64,000 nucleotides of DNA. It comes from Chiua virens (lineage: Eukaryota; Basidiomycota; Agaricomycetes; Boletales; Boletaceae). This document shows positions 9,928 to 22,087 of this stretch, one piece after another. The position numbers and the translations under genes were made by a program. The notes under the pieces are model-generated. The model worked only from the letters and a program-made list of their open reading frames with translations, was not told where the DNA came from and did not search any database. Every line of letters starts with the position of its first letter. Within the stretch, counting starts at the first letter, position 1. The stretch spans positions 496,001-560,000 of the forward strand of contig JAHNUO010000020.1 in assembly GCA_019787685.1 (NCBI GenBank), given 5' to 3'.

Positions 9928-11272
9928 ATGGGTCAATTTACGAGCAGCACCAAACAGTCGGTGAGTGTGTGCCAGGTTTTCCAAACGTTACTTATTGTCA
10001 GAACAGACATCCCCATCACTGGCACCCGGCTCAATCACATTCCGTCCTTCACCGCATATTAAGGCCGAGTCGGTCGGAATGGGCGCCGGGCTTGACGCTG
10101 GCGCGGGAGTTGACTCTTCTCTTGCTTTTCTCCGTGCTGTTACAGGAAAGGAGGGCAATATTTGTGCCGAGCTCTTGCATTCATCTCTCCCAACTAGTCC
10201 GGATGCTTTCCGGGACATCGTGCCACGAAGGAACGAATTCGTCAATACAGTCGTCGAGGCGTACAGCAAACACCATGCACTCATCATCCGACCTGACGAC
10301 GTCTGGCTTGCCATTCTGACGCAGTTCAGCTTCTTTGTCAATGGCAATGCAGAGGCGCTTCGTAACGTTTTCGTCGCCCACGAAGGGAAACGAAAACTTG
10401 TCATCGGGGCGGTAGGAGATCGCTATGGCACGGAACCTGGCATGTTGGGATGTCAAATGACGGAACTGATGCAACAACACATCGTCGACGAATCATTACG
10501 AGAGTGGATGATGCCAAGTTTCACCACCACCACCGCTACAGATACTGTCACGTCGGCAATCGTGATGATGGGGTCGATGAAAGAATACTTTGAGTACAAG
10601 ATTGGATTTATATGTGGGATTCCAAAGGTAACGCTGGAAGGAGAGAAGGGGGATTGGGAGGATATTTTGCGTCGCCTGGAGCGCCTCAAGAAGTACGGGG
10701 TTCAGACCATCGCATGGTACCATCTCCTTCGACCCATCATATCCCGCTTCATTGCTGCATACGACGATCCCACCTCCAAAAAGAATCTGGACTTTTGGAA
10801 TAAGGTCGTCCATTCCACTGGCCCCAGGCGGCCTTGTTCGCCAGTTTATCTTTCTGGATGGATTACGGCGTTCTGTGTGTTCGACCAATTGGGGGAATGG
10901 AAAGGGAGCCCCATCAATGCAAACGCCAAAAACACAGAAGCCCCAACGTATCTCAGTATATCCCAACTTGTTGCAACCTACCTCCGCCCGGTAATTTGGG
11001 ATACGCCATATCTGACATTGGATGGCTTCCCCTACCCAGAGATCAACAGTGGACATATTCCGTACGGGTTTACATATGTCGATGTCAAGCTCGAGGACGG
11101 TGGAAATACTTTCGAGACAATGTTTGTCGCGGGATCGATCGGTTCGCACATCTCTTCCACCATGCTGAGAAGGGATACTCTACAACCGATTTCCGGTTGG
11201 TGGTACTTCATAAAAGCAGAAATGCCCGAGAAACTCGAAGACGGATGGAGGGAAATACTTCGAGATGCGTAG
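9928..11272 (+). CDS. DUF4419-family protein, copy C (shorter tail)
   Basis: Exon 1 is 9928-9960 (MGQFTSSTKQS). The intron GTGAGT..ACAG is 9961-10006, and exon 2 is 10007-11272. The second possible acceptor, at 10006, is the one that keeps the frame. The product is about 432 residues. The DUF4419 core is intact, with IRPDDVWLAILTQFSFFVNG, LRRLERLKKYGVQTIAWYHL and FVAGSIGSHISSTM. The protein ends REILRDA, about 40 residues earlier than copy A, because an internal deletion removed the Arg/Ala-rich tail. Residues between the conserved blocks differ more from A than those of B do, so C is the older or faster-changing copy. Function is unknown. Confidence 0.8.
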
Positions 11273-11639
11273 CGGCTACTAGCAAGTTAGGTCATAACGG
11301 GTCTGCTTTTATGTAGACCCCGTCTCAGGATGAAGCCACTATCTGATAAGCTGCTTGAATGGTTCGGTGGTTTGATTTCCTCTCCTTGCAGGATCATGTT
11401 TCTCATTACTGATAGTCATTCTTGCGACATTGATTCTGCTATGTACTTGTAGCTCAAGGTTTCTTGAAAATCGATTTATTGTTTCGGGACCCTTGATACA
11501 TTCACGGGGCTGAAGTAGACACGCCGGAGGTGAAGTGATTTACTTACACGACTTATCTCGCGTTGTAAAATTGTTCGAGCACAATAAGTGGCATAGGATG
11601 CCAGTTACACAAATATGTACAGATGGAATGCTGTCTGAT
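11273..11639. repeat. DUF4419 3' flank, first copy of a duplicated block
   Basis: From about 11380 the sequence parallels 20930-21170, with GATTTCCT..TCTTTGCA/CCTTGCA, GACATTGATTCTGC and AGACACGCC in the same order. It marks the start of a block, shared with 20.9-21.8 kb, that continues into an NNF1-like remnant. Confidence 0.65.
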
Positions 11640-12120
11640 GATTGTGAAGCCCACTTAAGGACTGTTTTCGTTGTCAGGCAGTTTGCTTCACCTCGAACAT
11701 ACCTAGCATATTTCGGAATAGAGTGAATAAATGCCACCGTCAGTATTTCATCAAAGTTTTCAGTAGTTCAGCGTTCGGCGTCCGCTTCCCGTTGCCACTG
11801 GATATTAGCTTTCAACTGTTCGAATGATATTTGGTTTTCCTCTCCGGGCTGTCAAGCACGGTGGTTTAGGTACAGAATATTGGCATGTGTAACGAGAAAA
11901 CACACCTTTTGTAGCGTTACCTTCAGCCTTTCCGCCGCCTTCAGTACTGGGACGGTCCTGGAGTGAACTGCGGCACGTGGCTCTAGATCCTATTTTCAGA
12001 TATCATTTCCTTCTGTTTCACCGAGTGACAACACAGGATGAAAGATGTCGATACTCTTCTGAACACCGAAGTCCCTGAGCAACATCATGATCTCACACTT
12101 GCTGGATCCATGTTGTAGTC
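11640..12120 (-). pseudogene. NNF1-like remnant (degraded duplicate)
   Basis: This stretch aligns with exons 3-5 of the NNF1 gene at 21275-21792. The exon 4 equivalent still reads close to ISFEQLKAN, and the CTTGACAG acceptor and TATGCTAG motif are kept. However, the conserved Trp codon of the last exon (TGG) is TGA here, and the exon 3 equivalent has several indels. Homology stops at about 12130, so the N-terminal exons are missing. It is a non-functional partial duplicate. Confidence 0.7.
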
Positions 12121-12533
12121 AGGAGCCTGAGATGGCTTCGCGATCACCAAAACAAGTTCTTCGAACCATAGGACCTCTGTACTCTTTGTCTAGCTCGTTA
12201 GTCGTTAGCTACTGCAAACTTTGAACCTCACCCTCTATTTCAGGCTTACACAATAGCCGCTGTCCGCTCTCAATCCAAAGAAAAAGCCGTCACTGCTCAG
12301 ACGATAGATGCCGACACTCTCCAAAAAACATGCTCATGTCGAGTTTTTGAAGCCTGTGGACACAAGCATCGCACTTCATCGCACTGCAGCTGATGGGGTG
12401 GAAGCCAATTGAACGACCGTCCAAGTAACTTTGTAATCGTCGCATCTGCACAAGTCTAAGAGAATACAAATCAAGCCAGCTGAAGACGATCGGGAGGGAC
12501 TTGCGAGGAAAGAATCCGTCCTAGCAGATCCAC
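12121..12533. other. Intergenic, nothing recognised
   Basis: This is the region between the NNF1 remnant and the stop codon of the SDR gene. I see no conserved ORF or RNA gene. The last 150 bases are probably the 3' UTR of the SDR gene. Confidence 0.4.
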
Positions 12534-13838
12534 TCAGACGTCCTTGACCTGCTCCTCCAACCAGTCCCAGAGCGCCTCTCCAAGCTCGAGTTCTTGTGTT
12601 TCCTGTAGAGGTGTACCGACGCGTGCCCAAGGGACGAGGTACTTGAGGAGGATCAGTCTCAGCGAAGATGTAGGGGAACGTTCTGCGCACTTTACCGTTG
12701 AGTTCCGCTGCCTCTGGCATCGTCCCGGCGTATAACTGCGTCAATGCGCCAAACGGTGTATCATACAGCATTACGTGTTGCTGCTGCGCGTCAATTTTCA
12801 CAGACGAGATTGGACAAGGATAGACATACGGCGATGGTTTGCACAAAGGAAGGCAAATGGCGTTGGAGATCCGACTTGATGTTTCCGGGATTCAACGATG
12901 TTGATACAATCCCGTCCTCGCCGTACCGCCGTGCCAACTCGAGCGCTACCACCACGTTCCCCTGTCAAATACCATTCACGTCCTGTCATATTCAATCCCT
13001 TGGGGACGTACGAATTTGCTCTGTGAATAGAGCCAACTAGCACCTAGTTTTCGCCGCACAGGCGAGTCTTTGAACGTGTCAAAGTCGAGTCGACCAAACA
13101 AATGACCAGACGACGAGGTCGTCACGATCCGGGTCTTGCCGTCTGCGGTCGTCTTGGCGGTAGCGATCATCGTCGGGAGTAACAGTTTGGTAAAGTAGTA
13201 GTGCCCTGTGAGGGGCGTAAGTAACGGTGGTCTCTACAAGGCAGGACGGGGAGGGACATACCCAGGACGTTCGTTCCGAATTGGAGGTCGTAACCATCCG
13301 CTGTGATCTGTTCAACCGGGGGAAACATGACACCACTACCAGAAGGCTCATTCCGCGCCTGTCTCATGTGTTCGCGATAGAATGTACTTACGCATTGTTG
13401 ATGAGCACGTCAAGTCGGGTTTCTTGCCTGTGTAACCGTGTCGTCAGTAACACCCACGGCTCAAGAAACAGAGGATGCTAACTTTAAGAATTCCTGGGCG
13501 GCGCTTTTGACGCTCTTCAAGTTGGCAAGGTCGAGATGTAAGAAAACAGCATCGTTGCCGGAGTCTTGTTTGAGTTCGTGGATCGTGTCTTGCGCCTGCG
13601 CCTGGTTCCGCGCAGCAATGTAGACTTTGGCGCCCTTGGCGAGGAGAGCCTGTCAAGATGAGCTCCAGTGGGATAGGATGCGTGGGGACGTGGGACGCAC
13701 GCGAGCTGTCTCCTTGCCGATGCCAGTGTTGGCACCGGTGACGATGATGACCTTGCCGGTGAGATCGGGGATGTCTTGCACATCAAAGGTCGGTTTGGGA
13801 GGGAATGCCTCAGAAATCCAGGACTTGAGGACGCTCAT
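12534..13838 (-). CDS. Short-chain dehydrogenase/reductase, about 312 aa
   Basis: Eight exons can be joined with GT..AG introns of about 45-70 bases. The Rossmann signature TGANTGIG is at about residues 34-41. LINNAGVMFPP supplies the NNAG motif, and it requires the acceptor CTGGTAG rather than an earlier AG. The catalytic YSQSK lies at about residues 194-198, followed by [11 protein letters not shown]. The C-terminus ends WLEEQVKDV. Length and order fit classical SDRs close to the retinol dehydrogenase/WWOX-like fungal group, which reduce or oxidise carbonyls with NAD(P). The substrate cannot be inferred. ATG 13838 is chosen because family members usually begin just before the FPPKPTF stretch. 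A longer in-frame start at 13901 is less likely. All key residues are present. Confidence 0.88.
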
Positions 13839-14775
13839 GCTCGTTGAGCAAGCCTGAGACCGGTACCCACGCGACTCCGTGCATGACTCAAACAAGAACA
13901 ACCACCATCTTGTAATACATCCGACTCACATATACGACTTGGATGCATCTCAAGGGATAGATTCAGCTAACATGTCCAACTTTGCTGTGGTTTGCTCGGA
14001 CCATACTATATCACTCGCCCCTACTTCTTACCCACAGAACGCGAAGTACGCTTGACTGTGATTCCAGGTGCATCATTATTCCACATGGCATGCCAGGAAC
14101 GCCGCAAGGCCCGTATCCAATGTTTTGGAGGTATTATTTTCTCGACGCTTGAGCTAGAGGGCATCGTGTATCACTGGCATATTCCGCGATGAGTCGCCAA
14201 GTCAGTGGGCAGAGGGTGACAGGGACGAGAATGGGTACGACTCGGACATGCATTGTGAACGGAGAGTGAGTTACGAGTCAAGGGAGAGAGATGGTGATAC
14301 TGAGAGAACCTAGGTGCGTTGGGACGTTATCGTCCACCGACTTTTGATGCATCTTCGAAAGGCGGGACGAGCCCAAACAGCTAATCCGTTTGATGGCCAT
14401 CAAATACCATCCAAGAACAGATCATCCCGTTGATCCCCCCAGCCAGAATCGTCCTATCGATGATTTCCTCCTCAGGCTTGAGGAACTAGGTTTAACCTCT
14501 TGATACGGACGACAGCGATGCAGCATCTCTGACTCTCTCTACTGACAGGAATCTGCGCAGTAGTATTCCGACCAGAATACACTTACCAACGACCACACCT
14601 CCGTGTCCATACCCACGAAATTGAACGGATCATGCAGCCTGAGCATGTAAAACAAAAAGAGACAGCCCATGAATTAAAACGGGGCATTTTTACTATATAT
14701 TAATGCTAAGCCCCCCAGGTTGCTCGACTATGTTTTTCAACTGCGTGAACACGTCCTGCCAGCATTTGCGATGTT
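13839..14775. other. Intergenic region
   Basis: It lies between the SDR gene start and the 3' end of the F-box pseudogene. ORF 13992-14192 has no recognisable domain. Nothing conserved was seen. Confidence 0.4.
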
Positions 14776-16320
14776 TCAGCATGCTTGTGTCCTGCGGCTA
14801 CCGCCATGTAGGAATCCCATCAGCGACAGCGTACCAGCGGGCATGAGATGCCTAAGAAGCGTGAAAAGGGAAACCATTGCTGGGACACACGACGCATCGA
14901 TGGTGGAATACACAATCCCGATGAAAAGCGACCGCGACAGGTCCAATCTAGGTGATGCTTCGACAGAGGTTCGTGCGTCGACAGCGAGCGTAAGTTTCCT
15001 TAGTAACCGACATGTCTGCAGGAGACGGATGATTCCATCCGGTGTGATCTCACTCGAGGTTTGCCGCCAGCCCCACGACTGGTTGATGAGAAGATACTCC
15101 AGGTGCGGCCATGTGGAAGCCAGTTCCACCAGGACATTATCCATCAATCCTACCTTCTACCGGATAGTGAAATTCAGACGACGCAGACTTTTGAACGCCA
15201 CGAGAGGCCGCAGGTCGTCACCGACAAGTACGTCGGGACTGCCAGTGTAGGAAGAACAACCCGAAACAAGATGCGGCCCCGCCAATTTGAACTCCATGAT
15301 GGAGTTGCAGACACCAGACATCTGCAGAGCCTCCAGGAAAAAAGCGACGTTCAGCTTTGAGGGAATATCTTGAATTTCGAGGGTCAAGTGCATGATAACA
15401 GGGAGCTAGATACGGACAAGTAACTTTGATACCGGGATCAAAGACCAGGAGTGTAATTCTAACACTTGCAACTTGTTGAAGCAGAGCGCGTTCGAGGAAG
15501 TCATGCGGTCTGGGAACATAGAATCCACTCTAAAACGGAGCTGAGTTAGGTCCGATACGCGAGACAACGCATCCATGTTCAAAGTGACCAGAGAACAAGA
15601 CACGATCCGAGGGTTCTGCCCGCGGCAATGAAGTCGGAGACGACTCGGCTAATCACGGTCTCAGGATCCGGCATGTATGTGATGAGTTGGAGACCCCCAG
15701 GAAAGGGCTCGAGGTGATTCTCAGAGTGGAAGCCTGAGAGATTCGCAGGCTCGCCAAACGCGAACACATACGTGATAGAAACCAGGGACGCAAGAGACCG
15801 GTACAACAAGGGCGAGAGTTCATCGCCATCGTCATAGTATACATGACACAAATAGCGCAGATTTGGGAAGAGCGGCTCAAAAGTGGGAGGGCTCAAGAAG
15901 ACTTCAACGTCGTGGGAACAGTAGAACGTATTGTCAAACACGGACGGAACGGATGCGATGGGTGTAGCTTTGAAGGGTGTCCCATTCGGCTCGCTCGAGT
16001 GGTCTGTGAAATCCATACGTCTTTTGTGACATGGTTTACATAATATGGCCACAGCGAAACAAACAGATGGCTGCGTACCCTGGAGATTATTGGATAGCAG
16101 ACTTTGGGAAGATAGTGGGCCACAGGGGTTAAATTGTCCAGCACTGACCACAGCATATCGAGTGCTGTTCCTTGAATACACGACACATTCTGGCGATAAT
16201 GGCAAGGTCAGTGCGTTTCAAGGGTTGCCAGCCCCCATCATTCAAAATGTCTTTGCGAGGTCTCCACTGGCGGTGAGAGAAAATATTGATGAGGATTTCG
16301 GTTACCTGTAGCGCAGAATG
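14776..16320 (-). pseudogene. F-box/LRR-like protein gene, broken
   Basis: The start at 16320 reads MHSALQVTEILINIFSHRQW, an F-box. Further on come LDMLWSVLDNLTPVAHYLP and FEPLFPNLRYLCHVYYDD, then leucine-rich segments down to ELASTWPHLEYLLINQSW. This layout is typical of the large agaricomycete F-box family, which supplies SCF ligase adaptors of mostly unknown targets. Three breaks are visible. One base is missing near 16165 (between CRVFKE and ALDMLW). One is missing near 15620 (between DFIAAG and QNPRIVSCS). An in-frame TAG lies at 15157-15159, where a Trp-like codon would be expected. Introns near 16045 and 15400 are normal. The combination of a nonsense codon with frameshifts supports a real pseudogene more than sequencing error. 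Confidence 0.7.
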
Positions 16321-16329
16321 CATCATTTA

Positions 16330-18094
16330 GTGGATCAATCAATCATCGACAATGGTTTCGACGCAAAATGAGAACATGCATAAACAAGCGTAAGCACCGT
16401 AATACAAGGCTTCCCGATCATCTTGGGTTTTTTTATCTGAATCCGCTGTATGACTCCTACCTAACTAGAAGTTGATGGACCGACAACACGGATGACTCGG
16501 ACTCGCCAAGTGCCATAGTTTCGATCTCGATCCCTCCACTGCTAAATTCTGATACTCTCTATCACCGCGGTCGAACAGTCCGTTTTTTTCCAACATCTCT
16601 CTCCATCTGCACGAGCTGGAAGAGGTGTGTTGGAATGACGTCTAACGGATTGTTATCGGCGGGTTCAAGTTGGTGCTTGGGGGCAAGCTCAAGGTTGGCG
16701 TATCACATTGTTCCGTGGACCATCCTAGACATTTTCATGGCATGTCATTCACAGCCGATGATTCGGGTCGGATGATCGCCGCCCCTAAGGGCTGTCGTGG
16801 CCTCTAAAATTCTCAACCAATCCATTGATGTTTCCAGTTTCTTTGCCCGATTTTACCTTCCTCGTGTCCTCGAACTCGACTGTTCATTTTCCCTTCTGTG
16901 ACGACACTGCCTAATACACTTCGCGCTCTATTTTGGGTTGCTTCTGCTTATGGCACGCCGTATACCCCCCACCCTCTTTTCAAATGGTACCGTGTCGTCA
17001 TAATGCGATTCTTTTGTGTTGAACCCTCTTTGTTCCGGCATTCGTATCTCAGTTCGCGGATATCGAACAGGACATGGCGAGGCGTACATGGGAATTCGTC
17101 CACGGTGTGTTCTCTGACCAACGAGCTTTGCGAAACGGATGGCTACTTACCCATTTCTAGAACACAGATAGAAGTGGCGGACAATGACCCACAGTCGTTT
17201 CGAGCTGAACGGTGGCTTTGTTCTTTGTGATGATTCGGGCCTCGAGGAGATCAGTATCTATGAATTTATGCGAGTCGTAGATGCTGACGAACTCGTGAAT
17301 CCGATGATCGATGGTGATCACCGAGGCCGATATCAAGGACAAGAGTTATCGGTGCTCTTGCAATTACGATCCTCATCGTCCAACTTTCCTAGTTTATGAT
17401 CCAAGTCGTTGCTCGCCTTGCCAACCACCTCAAGGTGACTTTGATCGAACTGCACACTCTGCGAAATCTTGACCCTACAGTTGTGCTTTCCTTGGTGGAA
17501 CAAGCCATTTTGCGCTACGCGGTCCGCTCCATGGATGAAGTATATGTCTCACTTTTAGTGCAGTCGTTGCTTCATTAAAGTTTGCGCAGCATTAATAAAC
17601 TTGAAGTACGACCTTTGCGTTTCAATCATCCTCATTTGTGCCACTAAATAAAATCAAGATATCTTTCACGCAACGTCGACGAGGAAGTGTTCGAGATCAA
17701 GCCAAGGAGATTCGATTTGTGCTAGCTTCAGATCATGGTCGTATGGTCGTCGAGGGGGGAATTGCAAATTCTGGGTGAGCACCTTCGCGAAGCGATCTGA
17801 CACCGAGTCGTACCTTGTGTGCGGGAAGCGGACCCATGGTAGAATTAACGGGATCGAAAATGAGTCGAATTGTATCAGCTATCAAACTCGGACGACGAGA
17901 CAATGCGTCACATACTTCAAAGCAGAGAGTAATATGATAAACGACAGAAACCCGGCTTTGGAAGAGGCTACTGCACTAATCTTGCGGTTATCCAGGAAAT
18001 AAAGATGGCACAAGGGAAGCTACAAAGCAGTCGGAAGGCAATAGGATCGAAACACGGAACCTTGGGAACAACAGTACTACCCCTATCTCACTTC
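16330..18094. other. Intergenic, 1.8 kb, possible unassigned ORFs
   Basis: ORFs on both strands overlap at about 17157-17399. The plus frame carries LEEISIYEFMRVVDADELVN and the minus frame HEFVSIYDSHKFIDTDLLEA. At least one is a mirror of the other, and I cannot tell which, if either, is real. A further plus ORF (17396-17578) is helix-rich. None is recognisable. Confidence 0.3.
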
Positions 18095-20722
18095 CTAACC
18101 AAGGAAGACTTTCGCCTTGACCACGTTTGTCGCCGTCAAGGTATTCTTCTTATTTGGTCCGACCCCTGACTGTGTGATAACCTCTTTTGACAAGCCCAAC
18201 TGAGTGGTGCACAACACCCTGTGGGTCCTCGACTTTGTCCCTTGACCGACCGGGTCGACCTCCATTGTTTGATCATCTAATATCTCTGTGGGGCGAACGG
18301 TCTCGACCCGATAGTCGGCGGACAGGGCGTCCATGATCGACTTGCTGAGCTGCCCCGTAGTAGTAAGGATAAACGATATCCGATGCCGGAATTTCGACAC
18401 GATCATTTCTTTTGCAGCAGAAGTGGAGGGGGCGCAACCAGCGACAACGATGATGTCAGAGAGGCCGTCCATCGTAGACGTGATAAACCTGTCCGGGTTA
18501 CTTGAACAGGTTGGTGAAAGAGAGGCATAGGCGAGAGACCGCCAGCGGCCGGATATCGCTTGCGACTCTATTGTCTACCGTTAGAAGAAAAATTGACAGC
18601 ACTTTGAGATCTATTTCTCACCTAATTTCTGGATCATGTTATATAGTTCACGGATGAGCCGGTTGGGCCCGCTGTCGATGGACCACAAGGAAATGATATC
18701 GTGTAAGTGGGTGATGAGATAGGCACGAAGGGCGATAGGAAGATACGCAACCACCTCATCGCGTGAACTGCTCCGTAACCGGTTCACCAGGGGTTGCCCG
18801 ATACAGTCTGCGACCCGTTTTGTGATGGAAAGTTGTTCCTCCGCCTGATTTGCAGCACGGGGTTGGAAGTTGTGAATGACACGGTCTGCGATGAATGTCG
18901 AACTCCACAGGGTGCTCTCATTTAGCGCTTGGAGCGTCTCTATGATATTTATCTCAGCACGTGCGTCCGCCTGGGTGATGAAATTGTGCACGAGAAACGG
19001 TGTGCGCTGACGTTCTTCGACAATCGACTTGAGTTGTCTGAACTGGTCATCGTACCATTTCCGGGTCTCGACGATTTGAGATTGGGAGAACTGAAGTTCT
19101 TCGCGCACGACGATAAGCTCTTCCGAATCGCGACGGCGCTCTTCGAGTTCCTTGTTCGCAGCGGCGAGTTCCTCTGCCTTGGCGGCTTCAGCACGTTTCC
19201 AGTGGTCCACTTCGACAGTCAGGGCATCGATTTGTCGATCTTTCGCTTCAATGGAGGACTTAAAATTCTCGAGTTCCTTTTGCGCCGTGGCTAGATCATG
19301 CGACTGCGTCTCATAGCGGCCCTGGAGCATTGCAAGCTCATTCTTGAGTTCCCGCACAGCTTTCTCAAGGTTTGTCATCCTTTCGTCTGCGTACCAGAAA
19401 GCCAGCGTCAGCGTGATGATGGTCTATCCTAGGTTTAGTGATGCACACACTCGATTGCTCGTCCTCTATACGAGGGGAGGTGATTCTTTCTTCGGGATCT
19501 ATGTTTGCCGGCTGCAAACGAGGCCATGAGGAACAAGCCGAGTTTCAAGTTATCGATACAGGTACACGTACGTTGTGAAGATAGTCCGAATCAGATGGAA
19601 GGATATCACCGAGGTTCCGAATAGTGCTTGTGTTGCCGTGACCAATGGCAATGTCGTGGTTTTCCGAAATGGCCATTGACCAAACCACGTCATCGTAGTC
19701 AATGTCAGACCCGATTTTCGTGTGTGTCGTCGTATCCCAGAGAGAGATTGACGATTCGGTAGAGACAATGATGAATCTACGATTACTTGGCAGAATGATG
19801 CACCCACGTTCTCCATGCTGTCGGTGCGGGCGGACCATTGTGAGATAGTTTCACCGGTGGATACGTCGAGGTAGTGGATTCTGCCGCCGCGAGAGATGGC
19901 GTAGAGGTGTGTTTGGTGACTCCACGCAAGGGCTTGGTTTAAACCTGATCCAACTTTAATTGAGAATTGGGCAACAAGACCGCCATCGTTGCTGTTGTAG
20001 ACGCGCACAGAGTTGCGATCCCAGGTGGCAGTGGCGAGAAGGCATCCATCCGGTGAGAATTTGACCGAGACCACATTGTGGTCGTGCTGCCGCGTGAGCA
20101 GTCGTTCGCTTGTGCGACGCATCCAGATGCAGACGGTCTTGTCATCCGATCCACTAGCAATTTTGGTCCCGTCTGGCGAAATGTCCACTGCATTCACTGA
20201 ATCTGCGTGTCCTTCAAACTCGTTCACCAAGTTGTGGTTCCGCGCACTCCAAACCGATACGTGTCCTTTACCCGATCCACCGACGATCCATTTCCCATCC
20301 CTTGATACGGCAATGTTTCTGGAGGTCCCCCCCGCATCCATTGGCATTCCAACTTCCATACCACCCTCCAATTCCTTTCGTCGAATCTGGCCCCCCCATC
20401 CTCCAGCCAAAATTTGTTTGCCTTTCATGAGAAACGCGATTGAATACACACGACTTCCCCAATCGATTTCGGGGATGGTTTTCTGTGACCCTGGAAGCGG
20501 CAGAAGTGCTTTCTGGATCACGGACGTTTGTGGTCCCGTCACTGAACTTTCAGCCTCCTTCCCTCGACCTTCGACCGGGCTTCCTCCTGCTTGCTCAACG
20601 TCACGGGGCGTGGAACCACCATCATCCGACACTTGGATCTTTGTCAATATCCTACTCAGGCTATCATTGGTCTCATTCACTGACTCACTTTTCTTCGGCT
20701 CCATGAGTAGTCTGTGAGACAT
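18095..20722 (-). CDS. WD40 repeat / coiled-coil protein, about 816 aa, one frame break
   Basis: Four exons join cleanly: 20722-19572, 19511-19451, 19386-18622 and 18567-18095. Introns are 60, 64 and 54 bases. The N-terminal 70 residues are Ser/Glu-rich. WD40 blades follow, for example GHADSVNAVDISPDGTKIAS and VSVKFSPDGCLLATATWDR. Then comes a predicted coiled coil (LEKAVRELKNELAMLQGRY, about 110 residues) and a helical C-terminal domain with SGRWRSLAYA. This order, WD40 then coiled coil then a helical tail, occurs in an uncharacterised agaricomycete family and suggests a scaffold. The blade series changes frame near 19810: SARTDSMEN continues as GCIILPSNRR only if one base is added. The start MSHRLLMEPKK is preferred over upstream in-frame codons that look non-coding. 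Confidence 0.65.
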
Positions 20723-21274
20723 TTTCGCCTGACAGGACGGTAATATAAAACAGGATTTGTGGATGTTACTCGCAAGACTTGCAAGAGAAATTTCTCGCCC
20801 AGACTGCACGTGCCTCCTTATCGGAACATCAGATTGCACTAGTACTATCGCCCCATGCCCTGGACGTTTTTTCCCAGTCAGTGTCCCGGCGGCCCGCCCG
20901 CCGACAGGACTAGAGCAGTTAATAGATTTGATTTCCTTCTCTTTGCACGACAATCTTTCCTGTCAACATAGTCATTATAATTCCTGCAATCCGGACATTG
21001 ATTCTGCCTTGCAGCTCGAGCTTTCTTGGAGATCCGTATATTGTTCTGGGATTCTTTGTACGTTCATGGGGACCATAGACACGCCCCTGGTAGTGCAGTA
21101 TATAATGTACCTACCCGACTTTTTTTCTTGCGTCACAAAAATGTTGAAGTAAACGTGTGTATGTGCTGCCCGTGAGACATTGTGTCAGGATTGTCAGCTG
21201 CTAGGATATCGGTTACACGAATCTATGCAGATACTGTTCGAATGGAATGTTCTGGTGCAAAAGTTTTCAACCTG
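20723..21274. repeat. DUF4419 3' flank, second copy of the duplicated block
   Basis: From about 20930 the sequence matches the region after DUF4419 copy C (11380 onward), although no DUF4419 coding sequence is left here. It shows that the block copied was a DUF4419 tail flank plus NNF1. The first 200 bases are the upstream region of the WD40 gene. Confidence 0.6.
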
Positions 21275-22087
21275 TTAAAGAATCTGAGCCGGGGGGATAC
21301 TGTCTGTTGATCGTAAAGCCCAAAGACTGATTTCATCGTGAGGCAATTTTCTCCACCTCGAATATATCTAGCATACGTAAGAATAAAGCGCATGAATGCC
21401 TCCCATCAGCACGTACCTCATCAAAGTTTTTCAGTAGTTCAGCGCTCTCGGCGTCCGCTTCCTGTTGCCGCCGAACATTCGCTTTCAACTGTTCGAATGA
21501 TGCTTGATTCTCCTCTTCGAGCTGTCAAGCACGAGAGTTTAAGTACAAAATATCATGTGTAACGAGAAAACGCACCATTTGTAGCTGTTTCCTTCAGCCT
21601 TTCCACTTCCGCCTCCAGTACAGGGACGGTCCTGGCGCGAACCGCAGCACGCGGCTCTAGATCCACTTTCCAGATATCCTTTCCTTCTGTTTCATCACGC
21701 TGCTTCCGCCCGCGCGCGTCGGTGACGACGTGATGAAGAACGTTTATACTCTCTCGGACATCAAAGTCTCTGAATAACGTCTCGCAGCTTGCCTGATCCA
21801 TGTCGTGGTCAACTCGTGCGAGAGACGGATTTGCGATTCATACGTGTATCTGGTCTTCCATGTGCCGCGAGATCGTATTATAGATACCCTCCGCACCATG
21901 AGGTTCTTCTTTGCACCAGAGTGCAAAGCACTCCTGGAAGTCTTCGTATCTGCCGCGTTTTAGCACGCCAACGTTGGGAATGCGAGCAACACTTCACGTC
22001 CATTTGTGAGCAGGATCTGTTAATGGCGAGTTGCAACGCTGAATGGAAGTGTGTCCAGCGCTTACTGTCTGGCGATCCTTGTGCCAT
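21275..22087 (-). CDS. NNF1: Kinetochore protein NNF1 (MIND/Mis12 complex), one frame break
   Basis: Five exons fit: 22087-21998, 21949-21844, 21792-21576, 21514-21417 and 21367-21275, giving about 200 residues, the usual NNF1 size. Signatures in order are HFHSALQLAI, HKWTYEDFQECFALW, EGIYNTISRHMEDQIH, DLEPRAAVRARTVPVLEAEV (start of a coiled coil), and a final WRKLPHDEISLWAL. NNF1 is part of the four-subunit MIND complex that links centromere chromatin to the Ndc80 microtubule binder. Exon phases all agree except in exon 1. There one base too many near 22014 (AGATCCTGCTCAC) separates LQLAIN from AHKWTY. NNF1 is normally essential, so either the extra base is a consensus error or another copy serves the cell. 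The degraded duplicate at 11640-12120 is not that copy. Confidence 0.72.

Noticed and set aside
10496..11149. 217-codon minus-strand ORF in DUF4419 copy C
   Set aside because: It is antisense to the DUF4419 core. Equivalent frames in A and B are shorter and interrupted.
20013..20717. 234-codon plus-strand ORF
   Set aside because: It is antisense to the WD40 exons, which carry clear repeat motifs.
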